Source: Limanda limanda
Lineage: Eukaryota; Chordata; Actinopteri; Pleuronectiformes; Pleuronectidae
Assembly (NCBI RefSeq): GCF_963576545.1
Contig: NC_083646.1
Coordinates: 18,129,461 to 18,193,460 of the forward strand
Length of the DNA stretch: 64,000 nt
Direction: 5' to 3'
Made by a program: the position numbers and the translations under genes. Below the pieces are notes generated by a model, which saw only the letters and a program-made list of their open reading frames with translations, had not been told where the DNA came from and ran no database searches. Below, one piece after another: positions 10,881 through 23,659 of this stretch (position 1 is its first letter; each line of letters opens with the position of its first letter).

Positions 10881-11756
10881 AGAAAAAAAGGAAAAGTCTA
10901 AATATGGTTTTCTGTTTCATGTCTTTCATGGCGATGCATTAATGATGATTATGTGGTAACTGTGTGTCGTTACAAATAGTGCGGTCCAGCGAAAAGGAAA
11001 ACAAAGAAGAAAAATGAGGCGTACAATTTGCATTACACTGATTGTTGCCGACATTACTATTTTGCGCCACATGTTCTCAGTGATAAACTGAATTGAGTAT
11101 TTGAAAATGACTCCCACTCCTGCCCATTTCAAATAAGTCGTCTCCTCTCTGTCACTGGAGCCTCTGTCAGTTCTCTCTGTACTTTATATGATATTGGTCA
11201 ACTGTTTCAATTTCCCCTAAGCTTCAGCCTGGAATGCAGTTCTATCAAATGCATCTTAAACTTAGATATGTATTTGAAATCCTTTATGTCTTTTTTAATA
11301 TATTGCTTCATTGTAAAAGTCCCTGGAGCAAGATACTGTTTCACATTTGCAAAGTCTACCTTCCCCTTTCTGTGTCTCCCTCTTCTTAACCTGTGCACGT
11401 CTATGCAAAACATACACTAAAAGTGATAACATAATCACTCAAAGCCCATGATTCCCTGCTCTATTGGAGCTTGTGATGGGGCATTAATAACAGTGAGGCT
11501 TGGTGCTTTATTTTTCATAAATTACATGTGTCAAAGATAAAACTCCATTGTTGGATGTCCATTGGTTGGACACTGGCATAATAAAGGTTTGAATAATTCT
11601 GAGAAGAAAAAAAAAGACAGGAGCTCTCACAGTTTGAAATAGACACATTTTGTCAATTTTAATCGTTTGCTTGAAGTATCATAAAATATTAGACTAATTG
11701 GAATGTGAATAGGCCAAACAGTAATTATTTGACTTGTAGCCGACAACATTTCTATC
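10881..11756. other. AT-rich non-coding DNA
   Basis: No gene or assignable repeat. Short frames on the minus strand lack domain character. Confidence 0.5.
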
Positions 11757-11807
11757 TGATTTACCTGTAGAAAAACTGAAAGTGTTACTACAGGTAAATC
11801 ACTTTCA
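11757..11807. other. Perfect 14 bp inverted repeat with alternative stem
   Basis: TGATTTACCTGTAG at 11757-11770 is the exact reverse complement of 11788-11801, with a 17 bp loop. A competing 8 bp stem exists: TGAAAGTG at 11777-11784 pairs with CACTTTCA at 11800-11807. The two stems share bases, so only one can form at a time. Possible origins are a miniature element end, a palindromic factor site or a structured transcript; no choice can be made from sequence. Confidence 0.7.
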
Positions 11808-12400
11808 TAATTGACAATCTTTACCTAGATTTACCTTTTTTGCATCGTACACAAGCAGTTCTATGTTGCCCTCTTGGGGAAGTTACAAAAGAATTAGACG
11901 TGTAACTTGTTATTTGTTGTGATTTAAGTTTAGCTTGCCAACTTTAAACCAAGCCAGGGACCACAGATGAAAATTAGCATCTTCACTAACCCTGGCATGT
12001 CGACAGTGATGTTAATAATATACTTTCCCTTCAAAATAAACTTAAAAAATACACAAACAAATGTGATGGGTGCAATTGTGTCTCAGATTTTCGTCCACAC
12101 TTTATTTAGTTTGTGTTGATTTAAGGTCCAGTTTATTTAAAACCCTTTTAACTGTGGCAGGGAACTTGACCCTGATTCTAACTGGTAAATTAATAAAAGA
12201 TATAAATAAAACATTAAACGTAAGATACAATAGGTTTTTAGGTTTGCGTTCCCTGTAACTTTCAGTCACTGCAGCTTTGATTCTGAGGTAATGGATGTGA
12301 CTCCTCTTAAACGACACTACACGTTCCCTCGCATTCGTTTGGCTCGGGTCTAACTTCCTGTTTCCCCCGTCTCGACACTCCTCCTCCCCCCCGCTGAGGA
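11808..12400. other. AT-rich non-coding DNA
   Basis: No gene or recognised repeat. Confidence 0.5.
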
Positions 12401-13030
12401 GACCTGCCTCGTCTACTAACTGACAACAGTGACAGAAAATTATTACACGTCATTACACTCCTTAAATCACAATTTACCCAGCCTCAGCAAATTATTCTCC
12501 GGTGGGTGCCAGGGGTAATGGAAACTGTCTTCTCCACTTTACGTCCAGTGGCTCTCCTGCTCTGTCAAAACCACACTGAGTGTCTGCCTGGAGAAGTGCA
12601 CTTCATTCCTCTCTTTCCTTCCCGCGAGTCGGATTACGGCTTTGTTCCTCCCTCCTCTTGCCCTTCATTCTCTCCTCTGTGCTCAAATCAAAGGGACGCA
12701 AGCGTGTCTCCGCGGGCTGACGTTATTTGTTGCTAAATTGGACGTCGCACAGGTAGCATAAGGTGCAGCACTCCAGTGTATATTCGATTTGCTTCCAGAT
12801 TGAGCAGCACTGACAGGATGTTGTCTCACTCTATTTGATTTAATTGACAGAGGAAAGACATTATTATTTCTCCATTGAGGTGAATATCCCGCACGATTGG
12901 AACCAGACTTTTTTCCAGAGTTTGCCTCTGTCATATGAAGAGAGGAGCAGCAGGCGGCGGCAGGAAGTAAAGTGTCAATTCTGCTCATTGGCATCGGCCC
13001 TTATCGCCAGAAGCTCTCGGATCTAGATTT
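12401..13030. promoter_or_regulatory. Candidate conserved non-coding block
   Basis: Balanced sequence with AAAATTATTACACGTCATTA, AATCACAATTTACCC and GCAAATTATTCTCCGG. A second patch near 12770-13020 is similar. The open frames crossing it (12506-12736 plus, 12683-12994 minus) have no recognisable domain. Confidence 0.33.
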
Positions 13031-13194
13031 TCTAAGTTGACATCTTCGTCTGCGTATTCTACGTGAATGGCTGTTTTTCGTCTCGAGACCTTTGTGTTCT
13101 TTTGGTTTTACGTCTGTCATGTGTTAGAAACATCTTAAGATTTGACCAATCTATGGAAAGTATCGATCATTATGTAGTGAACAGTAGTCGTTTT

Positions 13195-13655
13195 GTGTTG
13201 GAAGAAATCAAGAATCACCCCAGCCCGTTCACTCCGCTCTGCTTCAGCCAATCGGCAGGTTGCTCCTTCACTGCGAGCTAAACACTCATCAAAATCCCGA
13301 CTGTTTGCTGTCCTGGCTCCTAAATGGTGGAATGAGCTCCCCATCGACATCCGGACATCAGACAGTTTACACATCTTCCACCGCAAACTAAAAACACACC
13401 TCATCCGACTATACCTTGAATAAAATAAAAATATATATATATTAAATATAAAAAATATATTAACGATTTTTGAAACTAACAATTTAGTAGCACTTAAATG
13501 GCACTTGCTTATAGCACTTTGTAGTTTTGCTTTATTTTTGAAGAAATTGTACTTTCTTGATTCTTGTTGCTCTTGGTTTGTACCCTCGGGGTTGAATGCA
13601 CTTATTGTAAGTCGCTTTGGATAAAAGCGTCAGCTAAATGAAAATGAAATGTAAA
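13195..13655 (+). mobile_element. L2-type LINE, 5'-truncated 3' end
   Basis: A short frame (13193-13423) ends with APKWWNELPIDIR and then FHRKLKTHLIRLYLE, the conserved extreme C-terminus of L2-clade reverse transcriptase proteins (usual form AP.LWNSLP..IR....F...LKTHL). The 3' UTR ends with GTAAGTCGCTTTGGATAAAA and GCGTCAGCTAAATGA, the diagnostic teleost L2 tail, followed by short ATGAAA repeats rather than poly-A. The endonuclease and polymerase domains are missing, so this is a dead 5'-truncated copy. An AT-rich patch lies at 13427-13462. Confidence 0.9.
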
Positions 13656-13699
13656 GAAGAGAAAAATATACGTTTGATTCTTAGTGTAACTTCAGCTGG

Positions 13700-14000
13700 T
13701 CAGAGGAGTAGAAGGTCCTTCATATGTGGCCCAGGACGGATTTGCTTTCACACTGCTTAAAGAATGTGGAGACACGTGGCCCAGATCATCTCAGAATGTG
13801 GTCTGGCGTTATTGGATCACTATTGGATCTGTACACAGCTGTCCACTTATCATTGAATCCCAAAAACCACATTTTAATACAGGTATGTTTGGTGCCATTG
13901 GCTCACTTGGACATTCTCCGGTCCGAAAACCTCTCATTCACTCTGACGTTTTTGTTCTCACATACGACCTCTGAAGACGGTCAGGAGATTCCAGAGCATG
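13700..14000. repeat. Possible DNA-transposon-derived repeat
   Basis: Contains GTGGCCCAGATCATCTCAGA and a nearby doubled GGATCACTATTGGATC, a word style I associate with short non-autonomous fish repeats. Terminal repeats are not identified and the class is unknown. Confidence 0.3.
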
Positions 14001-14985
14001 TCTGAAAGCAGCTTTACAGTTGCCTACTATAAGTGATTTATGCTCCCAATTATAGCTCAGGTCAAAAGACATGGAAGAAAAGTATTTTGTCCATCTAACT
14101 ACATGGTATTCCTTGATATTGTGGTAAACACACTTTGTCTTTCACTCTGGAGTGGACTGTTCATGCCCTTTTAACTTGACTTATGGACTCTCATTTTGTG
14201 CTGGCAGCGTCCATAAGGGGAAAGCCTACCCTGGGGGCATTAGCCTCCAGGCCTGTAGGGCCGTCCCCTCTTTCCTCTCCTCTTTCTGTCTCTCTCTGTC
14301 TGTCTTTCTCTCAGTGACCTCATTTGTGATTTGTGTAAAACGTCTATCTCCTTCCTTCTGCTAAACTCTTCCCTGTCACCCTAGTTTTGTGAATATCATC
14401 CCTTTCCCCCCTTTGGCATTGTCCCCTCACCCCTTCTCTCTCTTGACAACTGTACTGAACAGGCAGTTTCCTTTTTATGCTTTTTTTTCTTCCTGGTCCA
14501 AGCAGACAGAGACCAGAACTGCTGCCTTGCCCGTAGGCCCAATGAGCCACCACATTCAGAACAGTAACTACATCTCCCAGACATCTGCCTCCGCTTCATC
14601 TGAAATGACTTGAGAGAGCTGGTATGGGCCAGGATGAATGGGCCTGGTTAGCGCTAAGTGCCCCCAAAGTGTCCAGGGATTTGAGCGGAGGGGGGAGCGA
14701 GAGCTGGAGACTGACTGGAGAGGGAGACGGAAGAATAGGAAGACAGCGGTGGGAGAGAGGGAGGAGAATGAAGCACTTTATTCTTCATTCTTCCTCCTTT
14801 ACCTCCCCTATTGCTCCTTTTCTCATCTTCCGTACCTTTGCTTAACATCCAGTCCTCCCTCCCTGCCTGTTCCATTACGCCTCAGTGGCAGAATGATGAT
14901 GAATAGCCGTGCTGCGAGGAACAAAATATATCAAGTCCGGGGTGGGTTTGGGAATTGGTTAAGTACTTCTGCAGAGCCCTGACCT
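14001..14985. other. Non-coding DNA with pyrimidine-rich and purine-rich patches
   Basis: TCTCTC-rich near 14265-14315 and purine-rich near 14680-14770. The resulting open frames are compositional. No gene is recognised. Confidence 0.5.
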
Positions 14986-15090
14986 CATAATCGCTGTGAG
15001 CCTGCGAGGACCTCCTGATTTATAAAGTAGCCGCTGATTAATGCCCTTTTAAGTGGACAAGGCAGGCCGAAGAAACAGAGGCTCAACCAC
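14986..15090. promoter_or_regulatory. Small candidate regulatory block
   Basis: CATAATCGCTGTGAGCC, GATTTATAAAGTAGCC and GCTGATTAATGCCCTTTTAA in unique, balanced sequence. Confidence 0.33.
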
Positions 15091-15138
15091 TCAAACATGA
15101 ACGGCACTTGTGAAAGAGAGAAAGGAGTGTGCATGTGC

Positions 15139-15140
<2 letters not shown>

Positions 15141-15177
<37 letters not shown>

Positions 15178-15181
15178 TGTG
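15141..15181. repeat. (GT)n microsatellite
   Basis: Pure GT repeat to 15174, then one TTT interruption. Confidence 0.95.
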
Positions 15182-16799
15182 CAAACCAGTGTCAGCAGCC
15201 GTTGGAATAGCATGCAGTCAGTGTGCGAGTTTAGCGGTTAAGGTAATTGTGGCAGCAGCAGCTTCTCGCCAGTCAAATCTTACCGGCAATAAATCATTGC
15301 TGTTTGGCCTCTCTTTGACACCAATTGCTGCCTGTCCCCAAAGCCTGTCTAAAGCCTCTGTAGGTCAGCAGCAAGCGGCTTAAATACATCTTGTCAGACA
15401 AACAGGCTGCATGGGCGGAGAGCTGCGGCAGCAATGGAATAAGTGATAGAAGGAATACAACCGTTTTTTTAAACAGCAATATTTGTATATGTTGAAATAG
15501 GTAAAACAATCTTGCATTATATGTGAAATTATTATTGATAAAAAATCTTCTTAAATCATAACTGCCAGAAAAAAAAAATCCAAAAAGGACAATATATAAT
15601 ATATAATAATACAACCAGGCCATATAGAAAAAAATGAACCTAAGCTAGAACTGCATTTATACTGGTGTCGCAATCGTGTGTTGAAAAGAGACAAATAAAT
15701 AGACATCTAAGAACATACAATTTTGTATATACCAAAGATTACCCAGATTGTGTTATAGTCATTGCTAAAGCTAATACTCAAAGTTTTTATTGTTTTAATT
15801 TACACATTAAATTTGATATCAACGTAAACTTTGGTAATTCATACAGTTATTCAAGTCCTTTATGAACTCCTGCAAAAGATAAAAAGCTCAACAAGTAACA
15901 TCTCTGCTTTGACTCTGGTTGAATTCACACAACTTGGTGGGTTAAGATGCCTTTTAAAGCTACAACAGGGGAGAGAGGAACTGATTTCATTGGGATCAAC
16001 AACACGAGAACCAGGTGCTAGCCTGTCAAACTGTCTAACAACTTATAATACAACAGTTATTTGACTTGCAGTAGTTGCATGTTACTTTTGACCGAAAATA
16101 TGAATATGAGAGTCAAAAGTAACACAACTGGAAAAACTATAAACTTGCATCTTTAATATGTCATATTCTGTTGGTGCAGTAGGACACAGGGGTTCTAATA
16201 AAAGCTGTACCACTCTATGATAAAGAAATTTCAAAAGACAGTGACTCCTGACAATTAAACCTGATGTGCTTAAAATCCTGACTTGGCTAAACTTCAAGAT
16301 GTGTTGAGATTCTAAAGAATCTGCAAAAAATACCACTTGTGTACAGAATCTGACTTGTTTGGGCTCAGACAGATTGAATTTTAAAATAGTTGAATTGATC
16401 AAAAAGCTAAATATTAATGGATAGTAGACACTTGACAAAGCAGAGAAACGTACATTTAAGCTAGTAAAATTAAAACATAAAGTGCTACACCCCAGAATTA
16501 ATCCGCTTGAACATTCATGCAATCCCCTTGTTTGATCTTTCTAACGCTGCCTCTTTCGTACTTTGATTCACTTTTAGAAATTTTCTTTAATGACCAGATT
16601 CATCATGGAGAGCAGCCACACTGGGACACCTCTGGTAAGTCCACAGGTCAGGTCACAAGTCGGCAGTCAGGGGTCAGGCAGGCAGATACGTGTCTATTCT
16701 GCTACAGGTCTGTGGACAAAGACACCTTCTGATCTCATTAGGGTTACTCTAATTAGACAGAGTCACTTTCCATTTCAGAGACAGTATCTCAGCCAGTAA
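15182..16799. other. AT-rich non-coding DNA
   Basis: 15182-15450 is balanced with CAGCAGC words. 15450-16500 is AT-rich; a 146-codon minus-strand frame at 16082-16522 shows no domain and lies in low-GC DNA. Nothing else is recognised. Confidence 0.5.
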
Positions 16800-16990
16800 T
16801 TCTGCTCGGCTCTCTCCCTCTCCTTCTTTTATTGCTGCGTGAGACCAGAGACTGTCTGAGATATAATTGAATGAAGGCTGATTAATTTATGTGCTGTTAA
16901 TTGGCGAAATTGGAAGTGGGAAGTGACAGCCTCATACAGTGTGTCATTTAGTGAGAGGGCGCTTTCGGAGAATTTATACCGTTGAACATT
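16800..16990. promoter_or_regulatory. Candidate conserved non-coding block
   Basis: Contains GAGATATAATTGAATGAAGG, CTGATTAATTTATGTGCTG and TTAATTGGCGAAATTGG: three TAATT boxes within 60 bp, unique sequence, no frame. Confidence 0.42.
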
Positions 16991-17219
16991 TGAACTTTAA
17001 ATCCAAACTGAAACTGGTTAAATTTGGTTACTTTTCCAATGTCTTTGCTTGCGTATAGCACTTAGAATTCTTTCATATTAAAGTCGCAGACAAAGCTGTA
17101 AAAGCAGGTATGTTATTTATTCAGAAAGATACACAATGTTGACCATGTTCCACTTCACCAGAGCATGGTGACATTTTGAAATCTATTTCTCTCAACGTAA
17201 AACTTTCCCCCTCCTTGTC

Positions 17220-17880
17220 TCTTTCACAGCGCTGTGCTCTGAGATTGACAGCTCGCTCCCCGGGTTCCAGCGCCGGGTTGGAGCGGAAATTTGCACCGGC
17301 GAGTTCTCTCCTCCTCTCTCTTCACCTGCAGCAAGCGAGATGGCCCGGGCACGTGGGAGAGAGACGTGGTGACGGGGGGGACCAGACTTTGCCGCGCAGT
17401 GGAAATGGCAGTGTCAATTAAATATCACTTTCAATTTCCTTGTTTTATGATCCCCGGGCTACTAAGCACCAATAATCCCCCCCTCGGCAGGCCCTCCTAC
17501 CTTGTCTTGAGGAAGATTGATTACACTTGTCGCCTCCTATAAAAAAGACATTTACATGAAAATAAGAAAACAACTTCTTTGTTTGCATGGAAGTGAATCA
17601 AGGAAAAAAGCAATTCCCAATTTGATTTTCATACAAAGGCGAGGCGAGATAACAATCTCATGGCGTCTCATCTGAGTGAGTTTTGGAGGTAGAGCAAGGG
17701 GGGGGGGGGGCAAAGACGTATGTAGATTGAATAAAGCTGGCAAATTATTTTCATGCAACATTGATGGATGTTGTCTTCACTCACACAATGAAGATGTCTC
17801 TGATCCTGCAGCAGAGATTGCTTTCGACATGTCTGTTACACGCAGTGTTTTCCTTATATTTCTGCCTTGAAGATTAATCG
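17220..17880. promoter_or_regulatory. Candidate regulatory block, GC-raised first half
   Basis: 17230-17400 is GC- and CpG-richer than the surroundings (CCCCGGGTTCCAGCGCCGGG near 17260). 17400-17560 holds GTCAATTAAATATCACTTTC and GATTGATTACACTTGTC. A G13 run lies at 17698-17710. No domain in the open frames. It could be an enhancer or an unannotated promoter; no TATA or initiator arrangement is convincing. Confidence 0.33.
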
Positions 17881-20215
17881 CATATAAAACACAAAATACA
17901 ACATTTTGAAATATATTTATGATTGGAATCATTTCTGTCATAACATTACACATTAAACTCTGTAAAAACACAATATAATGTCAATTTGTTCTGTCATCAG
18001 ATGATATTTAGACTCACTTGTCTGCATTGGATAGAAAAGTTGGACGTTATTTGTTTTTTACTTCATCATGCATCAATGTGTATTTTGTTTGTAATGTGCA
18101 ATGTATCTCATGTCTTTCTATTGTATCTGTGTTTATATTTATACCATTTTACCATATATACTTTTGATATAGAGTGAATTATACAGAAGCAATTACAAAT
18201 GTTAGCAGCATGAAAATCTGCTTGTGTATGTCAAAAAGTTGTATCCACCAAGCGTTCCATAAACATGAATTTATCAGTTCCTTCAATGTTTTTCAATGTT
18301 TAAATGCAGATTAAAAAATGTAAAAAAAAGATCTGGACGTGGAAGAGTGTGTGGCTGAGCAGGGATGTGGTTTAAAATTTGGTTTTAATATCAGTCAGAC
18401 AAGTGAATGAAGCAAATGTAGAAAAAAGTATCAAGAACCGATAATTTCACCTGCACAATTACAGTATGGTGTTTTCATCTGTGAATTCCCTCTCACATAA
18501 CACTGTTTGTCTTCTGAAAACTTCCGACAAACTATGATCAGTCATTCAGCTGAAGCATGCACAACTTTTTTTCCAAAACCAGCCAAACAGAAATGTGTTT
18601 TTTAAAAGCTGTCCGACATTGAGTCACTATAAAACAGAGGTAGTCAAATAAATCTTTTGCCGGCAGTAATGTGACTATTTTTTGAATTACCAATCAGATC
18701 CATTCTCATCCATCCATGTACTATGTAATACTTGTATTTCTACTATTCATAAGTCTACTATTGCAAGTTCAGTTAACACTGATGGAGATTGCTGATGATT
18801 ATGTGTCAGAAATTATTCTATGAGCTTCAGCTGACCGCTTCTGTGAAATACTGGAGCAAATGTTTATTCTCTATCAGGAGCACTGGTGAGATAAGAATGT
18901 CAACGTGATTGAGATTTCTATTACAATGACAATGTCACAATACACAAACCAACCTACAAACACATTGAGTTCCAGTAGCACTGATATTACCACAACACTG
19001 TTTTATCACAAACATTACAGCGATTCCAAACAAGCTGCTTGTATAAACATGAGTGAAGTGGAAGGTAGCACGGGTCAGTTGTGATACTTGAAAGGTTAAA
19101 ATACACTTTGATTTTGATTTTCAAAAACTACTTGTAGTCACAAACAGAGGAGCAATAACCAGAAGGTCTGGCTTCAGCAAAGGTCACAGGGATTAATTGA
19201 ATTCAGTTCAGTTTGTATGTAAAGTATTTTACTTAGTAAGTCAACAATTTACAACAAATTCCAACGATTCCAAGGAGCAACGGCAACAAAATTATCCCTG
19301 TTCTTTATATGTTTTTAATGAATTATGATTTTGAATAAACCCCCAAAAACAGCTTTTCTTTCTGCGACTACAGCCAAGTCTCTACTAAGTGAAATTAGGT
19401 GGTTGATCTTTCAGGAGAAACATGTACAGAACTCTATTTCTTTCTTCTTTTTATAACAACCGTCAATGAAAAGTTCTGATGTGATTTCACTTTATTTGAA
19501 GGCACCTGGCTCAACCTTTAAAAATGGGACAAAGATGTTGTCAGTTCAAGGAGAAAATGTTTGATTCCATAACTAAGACAAATCTTAGAAACACATTCAC
19601 ACACACTCACAAAAGGTCCACCGCCGTTACTAGATTTAAATAATACTATCTAGAGAAAAAGGATAACAAAGCAACAGTGAAAAATGATATTTCAATGGTT
19701 CTCTCCCTCTCTTCTTTTCTTTCACAAGCTGAACATGGTGTCAGAAGAAAGGACAATTCTCTCACTTCTAGATAAGCACATGTTGGAGACAGTTTCTACA
19801 CATTAATTAACAACAGGATCAGTTACACAGCATGTGTATGGGACTGTGTGGTCTCCCTGTAATTGCATGTAGCAGTTTTCTTGCAGAGTTATCTCCGAGC
19901 ACTGTAAAATTATTTTACACACAACACTGCCTTGCAGTGGCCACTTCTGAGGAGATCAACTGAGGAAATATGTTTTCCTTTTTCTTTTTAACATATGGCT
20001 CCCGCTGAAATCGCACAGGAAATGTCAGATTAAAACAGGTGGAATACAGATGAGGAAGGAAAGAAATACAGAATCACATATACACGGGCGAATCCTGTAG
20101 AGGAGGGCAAAAGAATGAGGGGAATAGAAGGATGGACAGAAGAGTAGACAGGTGGCAGAGGAGGGACTGAGTTAGGAAAACGCACTGTTGGGGTGGTGGG
20201 GGTCACAGAGAGAAA
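17881..20215. other. Quiet AT-rich non-coding DNA
   Basis: No long open frame in most of this stretch and no microsatellite. A piece near 19195-19320 (CAGTTCAGTTTG, CAACGATTCCAAGGAGCAAC) has the look of a dispersed fish repeat but cannot be assigned. Confidence 0.5.
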
Positions 20216-21417
20216 AGGGGATTACACAGGGGCCATTATCAGATATACCAACCATAGGTATTTCTCAAACAATGGCAGCAGCAGCTGATATGTCCATGCA
20301 TATATGGTAAACAGTGAAGAGAGATTAGTCCAAACCAAATCTCCTCTGTGCACCTTTAAGTCTTTTGTCAGTGCCACAGAGGCTGTGTAGCGACCGGGTG
20401 TGTTGATCATGTTTACACAAAGCATAAGAGCATCGGTGCCCAATAATTCCTGTCTCACATGGTCTTTCACAAGTTTAACAAGGTCAGAGCAGCAATGCCA
20501 ACAACCAAGCTTCCACACACACACACACAGTCATATCTGGGCTTTGAACAGTGCCGTATTATGCCGCTCTGTGTGTGTGCCGAGATAAGCTAGGCCGCTA
20601 ATGCCGCGCGTAAGACACTAATAAACAAACAGTGTTTAAATTTGCCTGAAAGGAATCGGTGATGCGTAGGAAGCACCCCCCGCAGCTTCAATGGCTTAAT
20701 CTGCCTCCTTCTCACTCTACTTTTTTCACATTCTCACAACAGATTAGGTTGTAAATGGACAGAGGGGAAGAGGGATCTGGATCGCCCTAAATCTGCAACT
20801 TTCCACCCTGACACTAAACACGGTTTTGTGTTATTTCACTGAGGGGCTGCATCTCTCTGCAGGTTTGATGCTGACGGTGTCGATGGGTGAATTATATTTT
20901 CGGAATGTGTCTGTGAACTTCGGTCTGAACTTTTATTGCAGGCAAAACAATATATTGACAGGTAAAATGAAACAGGGTTTCTTTTTCATAATGATATAAA
21001 ATACTTGTGTATCTGCAAATAATGAAGTGAATTGACTAAATTTTAACTCCTGACAGGGGCTGCTGTTATGAATAATTGAGCCTTTTGCGGATATAAGGAT
21101 GCTTCAAGAATGCATACATAGGGTTTTTCATCCTAAGTAGTGGCAGGAATCATTTTCATCAAAGCAACAAGTGATTCCTCAAAAGCCCCGAAAGAAAATT
21201 GGAAACTGGGAAGATCAAATAATGAAAAATCATTGAAAGTCAAATAATAAAATATGTCATAATAATCTCAATGTTGTATTTGTAATGTTGTGGCACAGTG
21301 GAGAGAACACTGGGCAGTGTCTCTCCCTTGTGTCTGATATCTCTGTGGTATCCCCAGCAGTGTCACTGACTTAGTGGCAACTAGAGGGCAGACATGACTA
21401 TTTGCCTTCATTGAAAA

Positions 21418-21418
<1 letters not shown>
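20216..21418. other. Non-coding DNA, no gene seen
   Basis: A 100-codon minus-strand frame at 20222-20524 has no recognised domain. 20580-20700 is balanced and unique. The rest is AT-rich. Confidence 0.45.

Positions 21419-21476
<58 letters not shown>
21419..21476. repeat. (TG)n microsatellite
   Basis: Pure 58 bp TG repeat. Confidence 0.96.
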
Positions 21477-21478
<2 letters not shown>

Positions 21479-22049
21479 TGTTTGTCAGTATGTTGGTGCA
21501 TGTAAGATAATAACTGTAAATTTATATTTATTGATTTAACTGAATGGTCACATATGTATTACTGCTGTTTATATATAACAGCATAATCATTAGGGGTCAT
21601 CTAACATAATTACAACTGAATGTTCGCAGATGAACACTTTTGCTGAAACAAACAAAAAGTCGTACTGTACATAACATTTATCCTCGCCAATGAAGCCAGA
21701 TAGTTATCACTTGTCCGTGTTGTAGTAGCAGAATTCCAGCGGAGCATTACAACAGCGTGGAAGCCTCAGAGTCATGTGTTGAAATGTATTAGTCATTGTG
21801 CTCCTGGAGAATGCGCAGGGGCGAGAAGAAGCACGGTCCTTCCGGCGAGAGCGATTCATCAGGTTTTTCCCAGAGCCCTCCCGGGTCAAGTTTTGATGGC
21901 GCCTGTTTGGTTTCCAAATGCTCTTTTCTCTCACCCCCTCTCAGCCGCGCTATAGTGTCCAAACTTGTCTACATTTGCTTCTCGTGTTTTTTGTGCATGG
22001 TCGAAAAAGACCAATCTCAAATAAGTCTTTATTCTTGTTTTGTTGGCCC

Positions 22050-22260
22050 ATATTCTCTGTTTTCATGAACTCTGGCCCCAGCCATGGCAACAGCTCCAAA
22101 AATGTTAACATTGATTGACAGGATTAAAAAAGGCCCCCTTCCCCGGTACGCATTTCAAACACTTTGGGAACAATGGCGCTTGGTGTGATTGAATTAATGA
22201 GGTATCGCTGACTGTCAAAAGAGCACACATACTTTACATAAACCTGATTATCTTTGCATG
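22050..22260. promoter_or_regulatory. Candidate conserved non-coding block
   Basis: AACATTGATTGACAGGATTA, GTGTGATTGAATTAATGAGG and CCTGATTATCTTTGCATGG: TGACAG (TALE-type) and TAAT-type words within 200 bp of unique sequence. Confidence 0.42.
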
Positions 22261-22364
22261 GCAGAAATAGAAGAAAAGAGGAAGCGAGGGAACTGAAGGA
22301 GGAGGATGGAGGGAGCATGGAGGAAAGAGAAGAGAGGGGGAGAGAGATTTGGATTTCGGTAGAA

Positions 22365-22392
22365 CCCCCCCCCCCCCCCCCCCCAAAAAAAA
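22365..22392. repeat. C20-A8 homopolymer pair
   Basis: Twenty C followed by eight A. The minus strand is therefore T8-G20, a strong G-quadruplex former and a likely sequencing or assembly weak point. Confidence 0.9.
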
Positions 22393-22489
22393 GAGCATCA
22401 AAGTGTGTGCTGGATGGGTGGGGGTGGGTGGGGTGCTCGTGAAGTAGTGATGTTCTGGCCTGTGCTCTGTTTAGCATAAACCAACCATA

Positions 22490-22690
22490 GGGGCTTTAAC
22501 AAATCTATTCAAGGAGCATGGGGCCCCAGAACAACATAGTTTTTCACAAGCCACCACCCCCAAGCAAGACGTTTTTTCGCAGGGCGGCCATTGTTCCGCT
22601 TGAACCGCTCAGAGATTTCATCGTCTCCCCGACCCCTAGCCAGAGGAAAAGGAGCAGCGGTGCCCTTAGTGAACCCATGAAGTGACACCC
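22490..22690. promoter_or_regulatory. Candidate regulatory block
   Basis: Balanced unique sequence (AGGGGCTTTAACAAATC, GCGGCCATTGTTCCGC with a SOX-like ATTGTT, GAGATTTCATCG) and no frame. Confidence 0.33.
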
Positions 22691-22776
22691 GGAGTGACTG
22701 CCAAGAGTCTCACTAATTCTACCAACCTATTGAGACAGGGAAATAGAGTGGAGGAGCGGAGGGCTGGATGGATGGC

Positions 22777-22811
22777 GGGAGGGAGGGAGGGAGGTAGGGA
22801 GGGAGGGAGGG
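22777..22811 (+). repeat. (GGGA)n array, G-quadruplex motif
   Basis: Eight GGG runs separated by one or two bases, with one GGTA variant. This satisfies the classical four-run G-quadruplex pattern twice over on the plus strand. Confidence 0.9.
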
Positions 22812-22972
22812 CAGGAGGAGGGATGGATGGAGGTTCTCTGACTGAAATGCTCACCAGATCAGCAAAGTGAACCCTCTGAAACGTGAGCTAATTCTCCATT
22901 TAATCCCTTTAGCTGCTTTTTCTCTCCCTCTCTCTATCTGTCACTTCTGTCCTCACTCAACCCCTCCCTCGG

Positions 22973-23213
<241 letters not shown>

Positions 23214-23338
23214 TTTCTCTTTCTCCCTCCCGTCCCTTCTTTTTTTTACAGTCTTTTCTGAGTGAAGTGTCAGCAAAAGTTCTTGTAGAGCTGCAGAGGA
23301 AGAGGCAGGGAAGGACGAGGCTTCTAGGAAGGATTCAA

Positions 23339-23340
23339 TG

Positions 23341-23381
<41 letters not shown>
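23339..23381. repeat. (TG)n microsatellite
   Basis: TG repeat with one TTTG interruption. Confidence 0.95.
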
Positions 23382-23659
23382 TGGAGTGTGTGCTTCTGTG
23401 TGTAAGTGTTGGCTAAGTGAAGGGGGTAAGTGTGAAGAGAGCTGACTGTGTAGGCTGCTCCTTTCCCTCTATGTTTTTTTTCTTCCAGAAAAGCTCTGAC
23501 AGCTGCGGTTTGATTTCTCGGGTTGTCAAAAGTCATCTTTGTTAGTTCTCTCTCCCAATGAATGGCAGCGGATTAGAAAAAAGAGGCGTGTTCGCACATG
23601 GAGCTGTAGGTGGGCTTCGCCTCGAGTGGTTTTCCATGAAGAATAAAAAAAAAAAGGGG

